From assembly GCA_964558415.1 (NCBI GenBank), contig CAZLDI010000005.1, positions 1 to 64,000 of the forward strand: a DNA stretch of 64,000 bases, in the 5' to 3' direction. Of the stretch, positions 1 through 8,721 are shown piece by piece (position 1 is the stretch's first letter; each line of letters starts with the position of its first letter). This stretch comes from CAZLDI01 sp964558415 (GTDB lineage Bacteria; Chloroflexota; Dehalococcoidia; SM23-28-2; RBG-16-64-32). The notes below the pieces were generated by a model. It was not told the origin of the DNA, did no database searches, and saw only the letters and a program-made list of their open reading frames with translations. Position numbers and translations under genes: made by a program.

Positions 1-167
1 CAAAATGCAGCCTAGAAAGGAGAGCGGTGTACAGGATGTACCGAACGAGTACAACGCCTACCCGTAACCGCCTAGTTCAGTTATCATATCTTTGTGATTT
101 CGAACGCCGCCCAAACGGCGCGTAATTGCGGGGCGCTGATCCTGCGAATCGCCATCCGGGAGCTCTC

Positions 168-2804
168 ATGACGCTGGAACCGTCTGCCGTAGGCAAAGTC
201 CGCCCGATTCGCATCGAGGAAGAGATGCGCTCCTCCTACCTGGATTACGCGATGTCCGTCATCGTGTCGCGCGCGCTTCCTGATATTCGCGACGGCCTGA
301 AGCCGGTGCAGCGGCGGATCCTCTATGCGATGCACGACATGGGGATGACCCCCGGCTCCCAGTACAAGAAGAGCGCCCGCCTCGTCGGTGAAGTGCTCGG
401 CAAATATCACCCGCACGGAGACAGTCCGGTGTACGAAGCGATGGTGCGCCTGGCCCAGCCGTTCACGATGCGCTACCCCTTGGTCGACGGTCAGGGCAAC
501 TTCGGCTCCATCGACAACGACCCGCCGGCCGCGATGCGCTATACCGAGGCACGGCTGGCGCGCATAGCCAGCGAGCTGCTCGCCGACATCGATCGCAACA
601 CTGTTGACTTCGTCCCCAACTTCGACGACTCGCTCCAGGAACCGATGCCGCTACCGGCGCGACTGCCAAACCTGCTTGCGAACGGGGCATCGGGCATCGC
701 GGTTGGTATGGCCACCAACATCCCGCCGCACAACCTGTCCGAGCTCTGTGACGCCATAGTGCTGCTTATCGACAACTCCGAGACGACGATGGAGGAGCTA
801 GCAGAGATCGTGAAGGGCCCGGACTTCCCGACCGGCGGCGTTGCGTTCCGCTACGAGTCGGTGCGTGTCCCGGGCACTGACGGTCAGGTAGCGACGACCG
901 AGCGCAGGGACGCGATCCGCACCGCCTTCGCCGACGGCAAGGGGCGCGTGGTCACCCGCGCCCGCGTGCACATCGAGGAGATGGCCAAAGGGAACCGCAA
1001 CCAGATTATCGTGACGGAGCTGCCGTACCAGACGAACAAAGCTGCGCTTGTCGAGAAGATCGCGGACCTCGTCAGGCAGAAGAAGATCGAAGGCATCGCG
1101 GACCTGCGGGACGAGTCCGACCGTCACGGCATGCGGATCGTCATCGAGCTCAAGCGCGAGGCACAGCCCAAGCAGCTCCTGAACGCTCTCTACAAGCACA
1201 CGGCCATGCAGACCGCCTTCGCCGTCAACATGCTGGCGCTGGTGGACGGGCAGCCGCGGACCGTCTCGCTCAAGCGGATGCTGGAGTCCTATATCAACCA
1301 CCGTCGCGAGGTGATCCGCCGCCGCTCCGAGTTCGACCTGGAGAAGGCGCGCGAGCGCGCCCACATTCTGGAGGGCCTGCTCAAGGCGATCGAGATGCTG
1401 GACCAGGTGATCAAGACGATCCGGCAGTCGCCGTCAGCGGAGGAAGCCAAAGTGCGCCTGACAGCGGCGCCCTTCGCCCTGACGGACCGCCAGGCTCAGG
1501 CGGTGCTGGACATGCAGCTGCGCCGCCTGGCCCAGCTTGAGCGCGAGAAGATACAGGAAGAGCACGGGGAGTTGATCAAACAGATCTCTCACCTGGAAGA
1601 CCTCCTCGCGAACCCCCGCAAGATCGACTTCCTGATCAAGGACGACGCGATCGAGCTGAAGAAGGAGCACGGAGACGAGCGGCGCACGATCATCATGGAC
1701 CAGGAGCCCGAGGGGTTCTCGGAAGAGGACATGGTCGCGCACCAGGAGGTGGTGGTCACTATCTCCGCCCGCGGCTTCATCAAGCGGCTTCCGCTGAGCA
1801 CCTACCGCGCCCAGCGGCGCGGCGGGGTCGGCGTCATTGGCATGAAGACGCGCGACAACGACGTCGTGCGCCACCTGCTGGTAGCGGACACTCACGAGAG
1901 GCTGATCTTCTTCACAGACCGCGGGCGCTGCTTCCAGGTGAAGACTTACGAGGTATCGGACGAGTCGCGACAGGCGAAAGGCGAATCGGTTATGCAGCTC
2001 CTTCAGCTGGACCAGCAGGAGCAGATAACTGCCGTTGTGCGCGTAACCCCAGAGAGCGACAACGACGTCATGGTGATGGCCACAAGGCTGGGCGAAGTTA
2101 AGAAGACACCGCTGAAGAACTTCGCCAACGTCCGGCGCGACGGCCTGATCGCGATGGACCTGGAGGCAGGCGACGAACTAGTCTCGTCCAAGCTGGCCAG
2201 CGACTCCGACCACGTCATCTTGGTGACCGCCAGGGGTCAGGCGCTCAAGTTCCGAGTAGGCCTGCTGCGCTCGGCCTCGCGCCTTTCGGGTGGCGTGCGG
2301 GGCATCAGGCTGGCAGCGGGCGATCGCGTGGTGGGCATGGAGAACGCCAGCGACGCGGAGGCGCTGCTCGTGGTCAGCGAACACGGCTACGGCAAGCGGA
2401 CCCTGGTGGAGGAGTATCCCGCGCACGGTCGCGGCGGGCAGGGAGTGATCACGTTCAAGACCAACCCGAAGACAGGGGAGTTGGTCGCCGCCCGCATGGT
2501 AGACCCTTCGCACGAGTTCATCTTGACCACGGAGGACGGTGTGGTCCTGCGCACGCCGGTGGAGCACATCTCGAAGCAGGGCCGGTCGACGCAGGGCGTG
2601 ACGCTGATGGATACGGACAGAGAACATAAGGACAACAAGATCGCGGCCGTGGCTGTAATCGACATGTCGCGTGATTTCACGAGTCCTGACCTTCCGACCG
2701 GCGCCACGCAAGAGCCGCAGGCACCACCGAAGAAGGCCGGACGGGCCAGGGCGAAGGGCGGCGAAAGCGCCAACGGCGCGAAGCCTCCAGATGACGGCAA
2801 TTAG
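168..2804 (+). CDS. gyrA: DNA gyrase subunit A
   Basis: This is the DNA-cleaving and DNA-wrapping subunit of the type II topoisomerase that introduces negative supercoils. It has 878 residues from the ATG at 168; an in-frame TTG at 126 gives 14 more residues but has no better ribosome site. The winged-helix cleavage core carries the catalytic tyrosine in AAMRYTE at residue 125, close to the E. coli Tyr122 position. The C-terminal beta-pinwheel carries a GyrA-box-like motif, QRRGGVG, near residue 549, and the tail is Lys/Arg/Pro-rich. The quinolone pocket reads HGDSPVYE (residues 83-90), so the E. coli Ala84 and Asp87 positions are Pro and Glu. No gyrB is seen; it may lie off the left edge. 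The 167 bases upstream hold a TATCAT candidate -10 at 82-87. Confidence 0.97.
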   Translation: MTLEPSAVGKVRPIRIEEEMRSSYLDYAMSVIVSRALPDIRDGLKPVQRRILYAMHDMGMTPGSQYKKSARLVGEVLGKYHPHGDSPVYEAMVRLAQPFTMRYPLVDGQGNFGSIDNDPPAAMRYTEARLARIASELLADIDRNTVDFVPNFDDSLQEPMPLPARLPNLLANGASGIAVGMATNIPPHNLSELCDAIVLLIDNSETTMEELAEIVKGPDFPTGGVAFRYESVRVPGTDGQVATTERRDAIRTAFADGKGRVVTRARVHIEEMAKGNRNQIIVTELPYQTNKAALVEKIADLVRQKKIEGIADLRDESDRHGMRIVIELKREAQPKQLLNALYKHTAMQTAFAVNMLALVDGQPRTVSLKRMLESYINHRREVIRRRSEFDLEKARERAHILEGLLKAIEMLDQVIKTIRQSPSAEEAKVRLTAAPFALTDRQAQAVLDMQLRRLAQLEREKIQEEHGELIKQISHLEDLLANPRKIDFLIKDDAIELKKEHGDERRTIIMDQEPEGFSEEDMVAHQEVVVTISARGFIKRLPLSTYRAQRRGGVGVIGMKTRDNDVVRHLLVADTHERLIFFTDRGRCFQVKTYEVSDESRQAKGESVMQLLQLDQQEQITAVVRVTPESDNDVMVMATRLGEVKKTPLKNFANVRRDGLIAMDLEAGDELVSSKLASDSDHVILVTARGQALKFRVGLLRSASRLSGGVRGIRLAAGDRVVGMENASDAEALLVVSEHGYGKRTLVEEYPAHGRGGQGVITFKTNPKTGELVAARMVDPSHEFILTTEDGVVLRTPVEHISKQGRSTQGVTLMDTDREHKDNKIAAVAVIDMSRDFTSPDLPTGATQEPQAPPKKAGRARAKGGESANGAKPPDDGN

Positions 2805-2810
2805 CCGCGA

Positions 2811-3272
2811 ATGAGCATCGCAGGGGACCGCCTGAAGGAGATCGGAGTGGAGCTCCCGGCCAGGCGCTCTGCCGGGAAGTACGCCGGTGCGGTGAGGACT
2901 GGCAACCTGCTGTTCGTCTCCGGCGCCGGTCCCGGCGGCCCGGACGGCTTCATCACGGGCAAGGTCGGCGCGGACGTTGACGTTGAGAGAGCGCAGGAGG
3001 CCGCCCGGCTCTGCGCCGTGAGCTACCTCAGCGCCATTCAAGAGGAGCTGGGCGATCTGGATCGGGTCGCGCGGATCGTAAAACTACTGGGATTTGTCAA
3101 CAGCGCGCCGGGCTTTAGCCAGCAGCATGTAGTGATGGACGGCGCGTCGAGTCTCCTGCTATCTGTATTCGGAGAGCGGGGTGTCCACGCGCGCAGCTCT
3201 GTAGGTATGGCAGAATTACCAATGAACATCGCTGTAGAAGTGGAGATGGTGGTGGAGGTCGAAGGCGACTAG
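2811..3272 (+). CDS. RidA/YjgF-family protein
   Basis: A 153-residue protein of the RidA/YjgF/Rid superfamily, whose members form trimers; the best known hydrolyse reactive enamine/imine intermediates released by PLP enzymes. The N-terminus begins with a family-like pattern (GDRLKEIGVELP, then the strand LLFVSGAGP). The C-terminal half has the HARSSVGMAELPMN stretch, where the arginine matches the substrate-binding Arg of RidA proteins. Its length is near 153-155, typical of the YjgF-like subset with an N-terminal extension. It starts 6 bases after gyrA stops and is probably co-transcribed with it. The exact substrate cannot be inferred. Confidence 0.9.
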   Translation: MSIAGDRLKEIGVELPARRSAGKYAGAVRTGNLLFVSGAGPGGPDGFITGKVGADVDVERAQEAARLCAVSYLSAIQEELGDLDRVARIVKLLGFVNSAPGFSQQHVVMDGASSLLLSVFGERGVHARSSVGMAELPMNIAVEVEMVVEVEGD

Positions 3273-3287
3273 CCGGAGGCAACGCAG

Positions 3288-3731
3288 ATGAAACGGCGAA
3301 CAGCGGACCTCTTCTCTGAGTTCGAGCACATCCATGAACGCATGGAGCAGGCCTATCGCCGGGTAATCGGCGCGCCAGGGAGTCCGAGCTTCGTCGCGCC
3401 CATCCTGGAGCCCGCCGTCGACGTGTACGAGACCGACGCAGACGTGATTGTAGTGGTGGAGATGGCGGGAATCGCCGACGAAGAGATTGAGCTGGAGGTG
3501 GACGGGGTTTCATTGACCGTTCGCGGGCATCGCCGGCCAGTGCGTGAGGGTCCGCGCCGCGCATATTCTCAAATGGAGATATCCCATGGCACGTTCGAGC
3601 GCATCATCCGCCTGCCGTCGGAAGTGAACGCGGACTCCGCACAGGCGTTGTACAGAAGTGGCATGCTGGAGATCGTCCTTCCGAAGACCGCGGCGCCGGC
3701 CGGGCGCCAGCTTCGAATCGTGGTTCACTGA
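3288..3731 (+). CDS. Hsp20/alpha-crystallin small heat shock protein
   Basis: A 147-residue ATP-independent holdase that binds unfolding proteins. The alpha-crystallin domain spans roughly residues 40-135, starting at PAVDVYETDADV and ending in the conserved GMLEIVLPK motif. The C-terminal tail LRIVVH contains the I-x-V-like element that docks between subunits. The ATG is preceded by GGAGG at a good distance. The gene sits directly upstream of lon, a common pairing of proteostasis genes in which the holdase keeps clients soluble and Lon degrades them. No CIRCE or heat-shock operator was recognised. Confidence 0.94.
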   Translation: MKRRTADLFSEFEHIHERMEQAYRRVIGAPGSPSFVAPILEPAVDVYETDADVIVVVEMAGIADEEIELEVDGVSLTVRGHRRPVREGPRRAYSQMEISHGTFERIIRLPSEVNADSAQALYRSGMLEIVLPKTAAPAGRQLRIVVH

Positions 3732-3742
3732 GCTGTGCATGT

Positions 3743-6178
3743 GTGGCGCCGGCTCATAAAATGACCGACGGCCGAGAGATCCTGCACAGCAGCGAGGACC
3801 CCGAAACCACTCCTCCTCCGTCGGCCGGGAACGTGCCCGCAACCTTGCCAATCCTGGCCAGCGGCTCCACCATTGTTTACCCGCAGCAACTGATGCCGGT
3901 GCTCGCGACGGATCCGCGCGATGTGCAGGCGATCTCGGAGGCCGCCGCTGCGGAGACGAAGATGCTGGCGATCTTCCCCCAGGTGGAGCGCGAAGACGGA
4001 GGCCAGGAGGGCGAGCTATGTGAACTGGGGACCGCGGCAACGATCGTGCGCATGGCCACGGCGCCCGACGGCTCCGTCCATGCGATTCTCCAGGGCGTCG
4101 CGAGATTGCGGCTGGCTTCCGTGGAACAGGAACAACCGTGGTTGATCGGTCGGGTGCAGGCACTTCACGACGAGGTCGCTCAAGGGCTGCCGCTGGAGGC
4201 CGCCATGCGCGATGCCTCGGTCGCCTTTGTGCGCGCTGTGAGCCTGTCTGAGGCGCTGCCAAAGGAGCTGGCGACGGCGATCGGCAACGTAACAGATCCC
4301 TCGGCGCTCGCAGACTTCATCGCGGCCAATCTGCAGCTGACGCCCGAGCAACGCTATAGCGTCCTGGCTGAGCTAGACGTGAACAAACGCCTCGAGCAGG
4401 TTAAGGACCTCATCGCTCACGAGATCGAAGTGCTGGAGGTGCAGTCGCAGATTCAGTCCGATGTGCGCGGTGAACTGGATAAGCGTCAACGCGAGTTCAT
4501 CTTGCGCGAGCAGATGAAGGCCATCCAGAAGGAGCTGGGCGAGGGCGATATCACGCCTGAGCTGGCGGGACTGAAAGAGAAGCTGGATGCTGCTCAGCTT
4601 CCGGAGGGCGCGCGTAAGGAGGCCGACCGGGAGCTTCAGCGCCTGACGACGATACCGACCATGTCTCCGGAGTACCAGGTGAGCCGCACCTATCTGGAGT
4701 GGATCGCAGACCTCCCGTGGTCGGTTAGCACAGAAGACCAGCTGGACATCGCGCGGGCGGAGGAGATCCTGAACGAAGACCACTACGGCCTGAATAAGGT
4801 CAAGCAGCGGATTCTGGACTTCCTGGCTGTCCTCAAGTTGAAGCAGGGCAAGACCCGCGGACCGATCCTCTGTTTCGTCGGCCCGCCGGGCACCGGCAAG
4901 ACCTCGCTCGGGCAGTCCATCGCGCGGGCGCTGGGCCGGAAGTTCATCCGCGTGTCGTTGGGCGGCATTCGCGACGAAGCGGAGATCAGAGGGCACCGCC
5001 GCACATACGTCGGCGCTATGCCGGGCCGTCTGATCCAGGAGATAAGGCGGAGTGGCGCCAACAACCCGCTTTTCATGCTTGATGAGGTGGACAAGCTCGG
5101 GTCCGACTATCGGGGAGACCCGGCGTCCGCGCTTCTGGAAGTGCTGGACCCGGCTCAGAACTCGACGTTTACGGACCACTATCTGGATGTGCAGTTCGAT
5201 CTTTCGCACGTTTTCTTCGTCGCAACCGCGAACGTCGCCGACACGATACCGAGCCCGCTGCGCGACCGCATGGAAATTATCGAGCTACCGGGCTACACGG
5301 AACGCGAGAAATTGGAGATCGGCAAACGCTACCTGCTCCCCCGCCAGAAGGAGGAGAACGGCGTCCCGGAAGGGCTGCTTCGCGTCACCGAGGGAGCGAT
5401 CCTGGAGATCATCCGCTCATACACCCGCGAGGCCGGCGTGCGCAGCCTGGAGCGCGAGCTGGGGAGCGTGTGTCGTGGCATCGCGCGCCGCATCGCCGGT
5501 GGCGATACGGAGGAAGTCGCCGTCACCGAAGACGGCGTCGCCGACTACCTGGGTAACCCGCGCTTCAGGTGGGAGTTGGCCGCCGAGGCCGACGAGGTGG
5601 GGGTAGCCACCGGCCTGGCGGCGACGAACACGGGTGGCGAAGTCCTCTTCGTTGAAGTATCCACGGTGCCGGGGCGGGGCCGCTTGATCCTCACCGGCAA
5701 GCTGGGCGACGTCATGCAGGAATCGGCGCAGGCGGCGCTGACCTACGCCCGATCGCGGGCGAGCGCGCTGGAGATCCAGCCCACCGTCTTCGATAAGGTT
5801 GACATCCACATACACGTGCCAGCGGCTGCGATTCCCAAGGACGGGCCATCCGCTGGGGTGACCATCGCCACAGCGCTGGTTTCGGCCCTCACTGGCCGCC
5901 CAGTGCGTAAGGAGGTGGCAATGACCGGCGAGATGACGCTGCGAGGCAAGGTCCTGCCGGTCGGTTCGGTGCGGGACAAGGTGCTGGCGGCTCACCGCGC
6001 CGGCTGCAAGCAGATCATCATCCCGCGCGACAACGAGAACGATGTCGCTGACGTCCCGGAGGACGTACGCCGTGCGTTGGAGATCCTCTTCGTGGAGAGC
6101 GTGGACGAGGTGCTGGACACGGCTCTGCACCAGGCGAGCCAGGCAGCGCGGCCAAAGGTCGCCGCGGTCACGGGCTAG
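3743..6178 (+). CDS. lon: ATP-dependent endopeptidase Lon
   Basis: This 811-residue cytosolic hexameric AAA+ protease degrades misfolded and regulatory proteins. Domains in order are the N-terminal substrate-binding (LAN) domain at about 30-225, a coiled-coil linker, the AAA+ module with Walker A GPPGTGKT at 380-387 and Walker B FMLDEVDK, and the C-terminal protease. The catalytic dyad is Ser703 (KDGPSAGVT) and Lys746, 43 residues apart as in E. coli Lon. The start is uncertain: GTG 3743 or ATG 3761, neither with a clear ribosome site. It follows hsp20 by 11 bases, so the two are likely one transcript. Confidence 0.96.
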   Translation: MAPAHKMTDGREILHSSEDPETTPPPSAGNVPATLPILASGSTIVYPQQLMPVLATDPRDVQAISEAAAAETKMLAIFPQVEREDGGQEGELCELGTAATIVRMATAPDGSVHAILQGVARLRLASVEQEQPWLIGRVQALHDEVAQGLPLEAAMRDASVAFVRAVSLSEALPKELATAIGNVTDPSALADFIAANLQLTPEQRYSVLAELDVNKRLEQVKDLIAHEIEVLEVQSQIQSDVRGELDKRQREFILREQMKAIQKELGEGDITPELAGLKEKLDAAQLPEGARKEADRELQRLTTIPTMSPEYQVSRTYLEWIADLPWSVSTEDQLDIARAEEILNEDHYGLNKVKQRILDFLAVLKLKQGKTRGPILCFVGPPGTGKTSLGQSIARALGRKFIRVSLGGIRDEAEIRGHRRTYVGAMPGRLIQEIRRSGANNPLFMLDEVDKLGSDYRGDPASALLEVLDPAQNSTFTDHYLDVQFDLSHVFFVATANVADTIPSPLRDRMEIIELPGYTEREKLEIGKRYLLPRQKEENGVPEGLLRVTEGAILEIIRSYTREAGVRSLERELGSVCRGIARRIAGGDTEEVAVTEDGVADYLGNPRFRWELAAEADEVGVATGLAATNTGGEVLFVEVSTVPGRGRLILTGKLGDVMQESAQAALTYARSRASALEIQPTVFDKVDIHIHVPAAAIPKDGPSAGVTIATALVSALTGRPVRKEVAMTGEMTLRGKVLPVGSVRDKVLAAHRAGCKQIIIPRDNENDVADVPEDVRRALEILFVESVDEVLDTALHQASQAARPKVAAVTG

Positions 6179-6182
6179 CGGC

Positions 6183-7247
6183 TCAGTAGCCTCTGTCCGG
6201 GTCCACCACGTTCAGTAGCTGATCACCTGCCAGATAACGTCGCAAGTTCTCGCAGAAAAGGCTAACTGCACGCTCCATGTAGCGCGGGGTACCGCCGCTG
6301 ATGTGTGGCGTGACCAGCACGTTCTCCAGCTTCCACAGAGCACTTTCAGGTGGCAGCGGCTCCCGTTCGAACACGTCCAGCGCCGCTCCCCCGATCCAGC
6401 CCTCCTGCAGCGCCCGGATGAGCGCCCTCTCGTCGACCACCGACCCCCGGGCGATATTCACCAGGACTGACGATGGCTTCATCGCGCGCAGTTGCTCCTC
6501 GCCGATGAGATGACGGGATTCCGGCGTGAGCGGAAGCGCCAGCACAACATAGTCGCTCTCGCCGAGTAGGTACAGGAGCTCGGATGGAGGCACAATCTCG
6601 TCCGCGGGTCCCTCCCCCTGCGTACGGCTGACCACCGACCGGCGCATCGCCAGCACCCTCATCCCCAGAGCCCGCGCGAGTTCGGCGACCCGCGACCCTA
6701 TGGCGCCCAGACCGATGATCCCCACCGTCTGCCCCTGCAGCTCGGTCGGCGGGTAAGCGCTCCAGCGGGACTCTTGCTGCGAGCGGTGCGCCTTGAGAAG
6801 CCCTTTCCCGAATGCCAGCATAGCCCCAAGCACGTATTCGCTTATCGTCACGGCGTGGATGCCGCTGGCTGTCGTGACAACAAGGCGCGAATGGATGATC
6901 GGGGAATCGAGCAGACGGTCCACCCCGGCGCTCGTTAGCTGGAGCCAGCGCAGCTCTGGGGCACGGTCGATCAAGTCCGCCGGGATGATTGGGTTCGTGA
7001 AGACAACCTCGGTCTCGGCCAGAATCGCCGCCAGGCGCTCCTTGGCCTCCTCCTCACTCTCGTCGCCCGCTCGCGCTGCGGCCGGCGGGTCGTAATAGCC
7101 CGGCCAGAGAGGGCGGCCTTCGCGGTAGGCGTGCCTCTGCGCCCTGCTCAGCGACATCACGTTCAAGCGCGGGCCAACGGCGCGGACAAGCTCCTGGAGA
7201 TCATCTGTCACCGGGATGGCGAGCGTCACGTTGACGGGCGTACTCAT
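6183..7247 (-). CDS. D-2-hydroxyacid dehydrogenase
   Basis: A 354-residue NAD(P)-dependent oxidoreductase of the D-isomer-specific 2-hydroxyacid dehydrogenase family, which interconverts 2-oxoacids and D-2-hydroxyacids. The Rossmann fold shows GLGAIGSRVAELARALGM at about residue 175-192. The catalytic Arg lies in NIARGSVVDE, the Glu in DVFEREPLP and the His in TPHISGG. Sequence similarity is to the phosphoglycerate-dehydrogenase-like/glyoxylate reductase group, so the substrate is open. It converges on lon with only 4 bases between stop codons. A TATAAT promoter lies just upstream on its own strand. Confidence 0.93.
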   Translation of the reverse strand: MSTPVNVTLAIPVTDDLQELVRAVGPRLNVMSLSRAQRHAYREGRPLWPGYYDPPAAARAGDESEEEAKERLAAILAETEVVFTNPIIPADLIDRAPELRWLQLTSAGVDRLLDSPIIHSRLVVTTASGIHAVTISEYVLGAMLAFGKGLLKAHRSQQESRWSAYPPTELQGQTVGIIGLGAIGSRVAELARALGMRVLAMRRSVVSRTQGEGPADEIVPPSELLYLLGESDYVVLALPLTPESRHLIGEEQLRAMKPSSVLVNIARGSVVDERALIRALQEGWIGGAALDVFEREPLPPESALWKLENVLVTPHISGGTPRYMERAVSLFCENLRRYLAGDQLLNVVDPDRGY

Positions 7248-7261
7248 AGCCTCGACTGGGC

Positions 7262-7288
7262 ATTATATGACAGCCCGTCGAAAGACAA
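7262..7288 (-). promoter_or_regulatory. promoter of the 2-hydroxyacid dehydrogenase gene
   Basis: Reading the minus strand, TTGTCT (7288-7283) and TATAAT (7267-7262) are separated by 15 bases, slightly shorter than the usual 17. The dehydrogenase ATG is 15 bases downstream of the -10 box, preceded by a short GAGG ribosome site. Confidence 0.5.
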
Positions 7289-7325
7289 GCTCTTCCGCAA
7301 CTTGTTCCCCGGGTAGACCCCGAAT

Positions 7326-7363
7326 CTTAACCGCTCGTTTACTGACGTGTAGAAACGGTTAAG
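7326..7363. promoter_or_regulatory. inverted repeat CTTAACCG/CGGTTAAG
   Basis: Two perfect 8-base arms, 7326-7333 and 7356-7363, are separated by 22 bases. The repeat lies between the divergent dehydrogenase gene and the membrane-anchored protein gene. It could be an operator for a dimeric regulator with about a 30-base centre-to-centre arm spacing; there is no U-tract to suggest a terminator. Role inferred only from symmetry and position. Confidence 0.35.
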
Positions 7364-7465
7364 TTAGTCTGATCTTGGAAACGCCGGAACCCGCAATTCC
7401 GGAAGCACGCACCTCAACCGGCAGGTCCCCCACAAGGGACAGCCAGAGAATACAGGAGACCCGCA

Positions 7466-7936
7466 ATGGCGACAGGCCATACCGCCGGAACAAGCGAGCC
7501 CAGAGTGACGGCCCCCAAGGGAGGGTGGACCCCGTCGCGTGGCTTCTGGGCAGGCATGGCTGCTGTGGCCTTCTTTGCGCTGGTGCTGGCAGCTGCGACA
7601 GCCGTCGCGAGCAGCCGCGATGCCGGGGAGGGTGTCGTGCTTCCTACGGAACTGCCCCTTCCAGTCGAAATTACCACAGTGCCAAGGGCTACCACACCGC
7701 CCGACGACATTACGCTCCAGCCATCTTCGTGGCACGGTTCCTTTGATAATCCAGGTTCGGCCTCGGACGTGGGCGCATCTTTCCTCTCTGCGCCCATGTC
7801 CGCCATCTCCGCCAGCCCGGAAGCGATCGCCAGCTCGTGGTCACTGGCGCCGGAAGGCGCGGACGCAGCGAGCGCCACGGCTGAAGGACCGGTGACCCGC
7901 ACTTCTGCCGTCGTTGCGCGGCTGTCCGGCCACTAG
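7466..7936 (+). CDS. hypothetical single-pass membrane protein
   Basis: A 156-residue protein not assigned to a family. After a short polar N-terminus it has one clear hydrophobic segment at about residues 28-48 (FWAGMAAVAFFALVLAAAT), followed by a Ser/Pro/Thr/Ala-rich tail of about 105 residues predicted to be disordered and probably outside the membrane. AGGAG precedes the ATG. The stop codon overlaps that of the convergent phosphoesterase gene at the palindrome CTAG. The design resembles the anchor-plus-linker proteins at the right end of the window but lacks a folded domain. Confidence 0.6.
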   Translation: MATGHTAGTSEPRVTAPKGGWTPSRGFWAGMAAVAFFALVLAAATAVASSRDAGEGVVLPTELPLPVEITTVPRATTPPDDITLQPSSWHGSFDNPGSASDVGASFLSAPMSAISASPEAIASSWSLAPEGADAASATAEGPVTRTSAVVARLSGH

Positions 7937-8682
7937 CGGCCCAGCGCGAGCCTCTCGATTAGCCAGCGGGGTAATCCCGCCTCCTTCATCAGCCGTTGCG
8001 TTGAGGCTATGTCATATTCCACCCTGTGAAGCGTGACCGATCGTTGATCCGAGTCGTAGACGGCGTAGGAGGCGCGAGCGTCGCCGTCGCGCGGCTGGCC
8101 CACGCTGCCCGGGTTCAAGACTAGCTTGGCGTCGCCTGTTAGCTCCACTGCTTCGCCGTCAGCCAATCGGTACAACTCGTTGCCCAGCGGCGCCCTCTCG
8201 TCCTCCAGCGCGACCGCCGGAATGTGGGTGTGTCCAACCAGTCCGAACTGCGACTCCTGAAGGGCTAGATGGGCCGCCGCCGCTTCGTACGAATACAGGT
8301 ATTCCCATATCGGCTCACGCAGTGTTCCGTGCACAAGTGTGAACTCCACGCCCTCTATTCGGGCTATCTCGGGCAGCGCGTCGAGCGCCGCCTTCTCACC
8401 ATCTGAGAGTCGCGCCTTCGTCCACTCGGCAGCCGCGGCAGCGTCCGGGTTGAACTCTTCTGTGCCGATCGCCCCGGTCGCGGCGCGCTCGTGGTTCCCG
8501 GCCACCATCACGGCGCCTGCGGCGGTCAGTCGCGCGATGCACTGGGAGGGCTGGGGGCCGTAGCCCACGCAGTCCCCCAGACTCCACACGCCGGCGATGC
8601 CGCCGCCCGAATCAGCGTGGTGGAGCACGGCTTCCAGGGCCGCCAGGTTGGCGTGCACGTCGGAGACGATGAGAATTCGCAT
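7933..8682 (-). CDS. metallophosphoesterase (YfcE/MJ0936-like)
   Basis: A 249-residue calcineurin-like phosphoesterase. The metal-binding motifs are all visible in order: SDVHANL, LGDCVGYGP, VAGNHERA, VHGT and VGHTHIP. This set is typical of the single-domain phosphodiesterases related to YfcE and MJ0936, which need Mn2+ or Ni2+ in vitro; the natural substrate is usually unknown. It is divergent from thiL, with about 39 bases between start codons. Confidence 0.92.
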   Translation of the reverse strand: MRILIVSDVHANLAALEAVLHHADSGGGIAGVWSLGDCVGYGPQPSQCIARLTAAGAVMVAGNHERAATGAIGTEEFNPDAAAAAEWTKARLSDGEKAALDALPEIARIEGVEFTLVHGTLREPIWEYLYSYEAAAAHLALQESQFGLVGHTHIPAVALEDERAPLGNELYRLADGEAVELTGDAKLVLNPGSVGQPRDGDARASYAVYDSDQRSVTLHRVEYDIASTQRLMKEAGLPRWLIERLALGR

Positions 8683-8709
8683 CTGGATGGAGAGTATACC
8701 TAACCTTCG

Positions 8710-8715
8710 TATAAT
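8710..8715 (+). promoter_or_regulatory. thiL -10 box, apparently leaderless transcript
   Basis: A consensus TATAAT ends only 6 bases before the GTG start of thiL, so transcription should begin at or within a base or two of the start codon, leaving no room for a ribosome-binding site. No strong -35 match is seen. Confidence 0.55.
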
Positions 8716-8721
8716 GACCTC

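Noticed and set aside
4373..5209. 278-codon minus-strand open frame inside lon
   Set aside because: It is opposite well-conserved Lon codons, has no family features and fits the codon-position bias of an antisense shadow in high-GC DNA.
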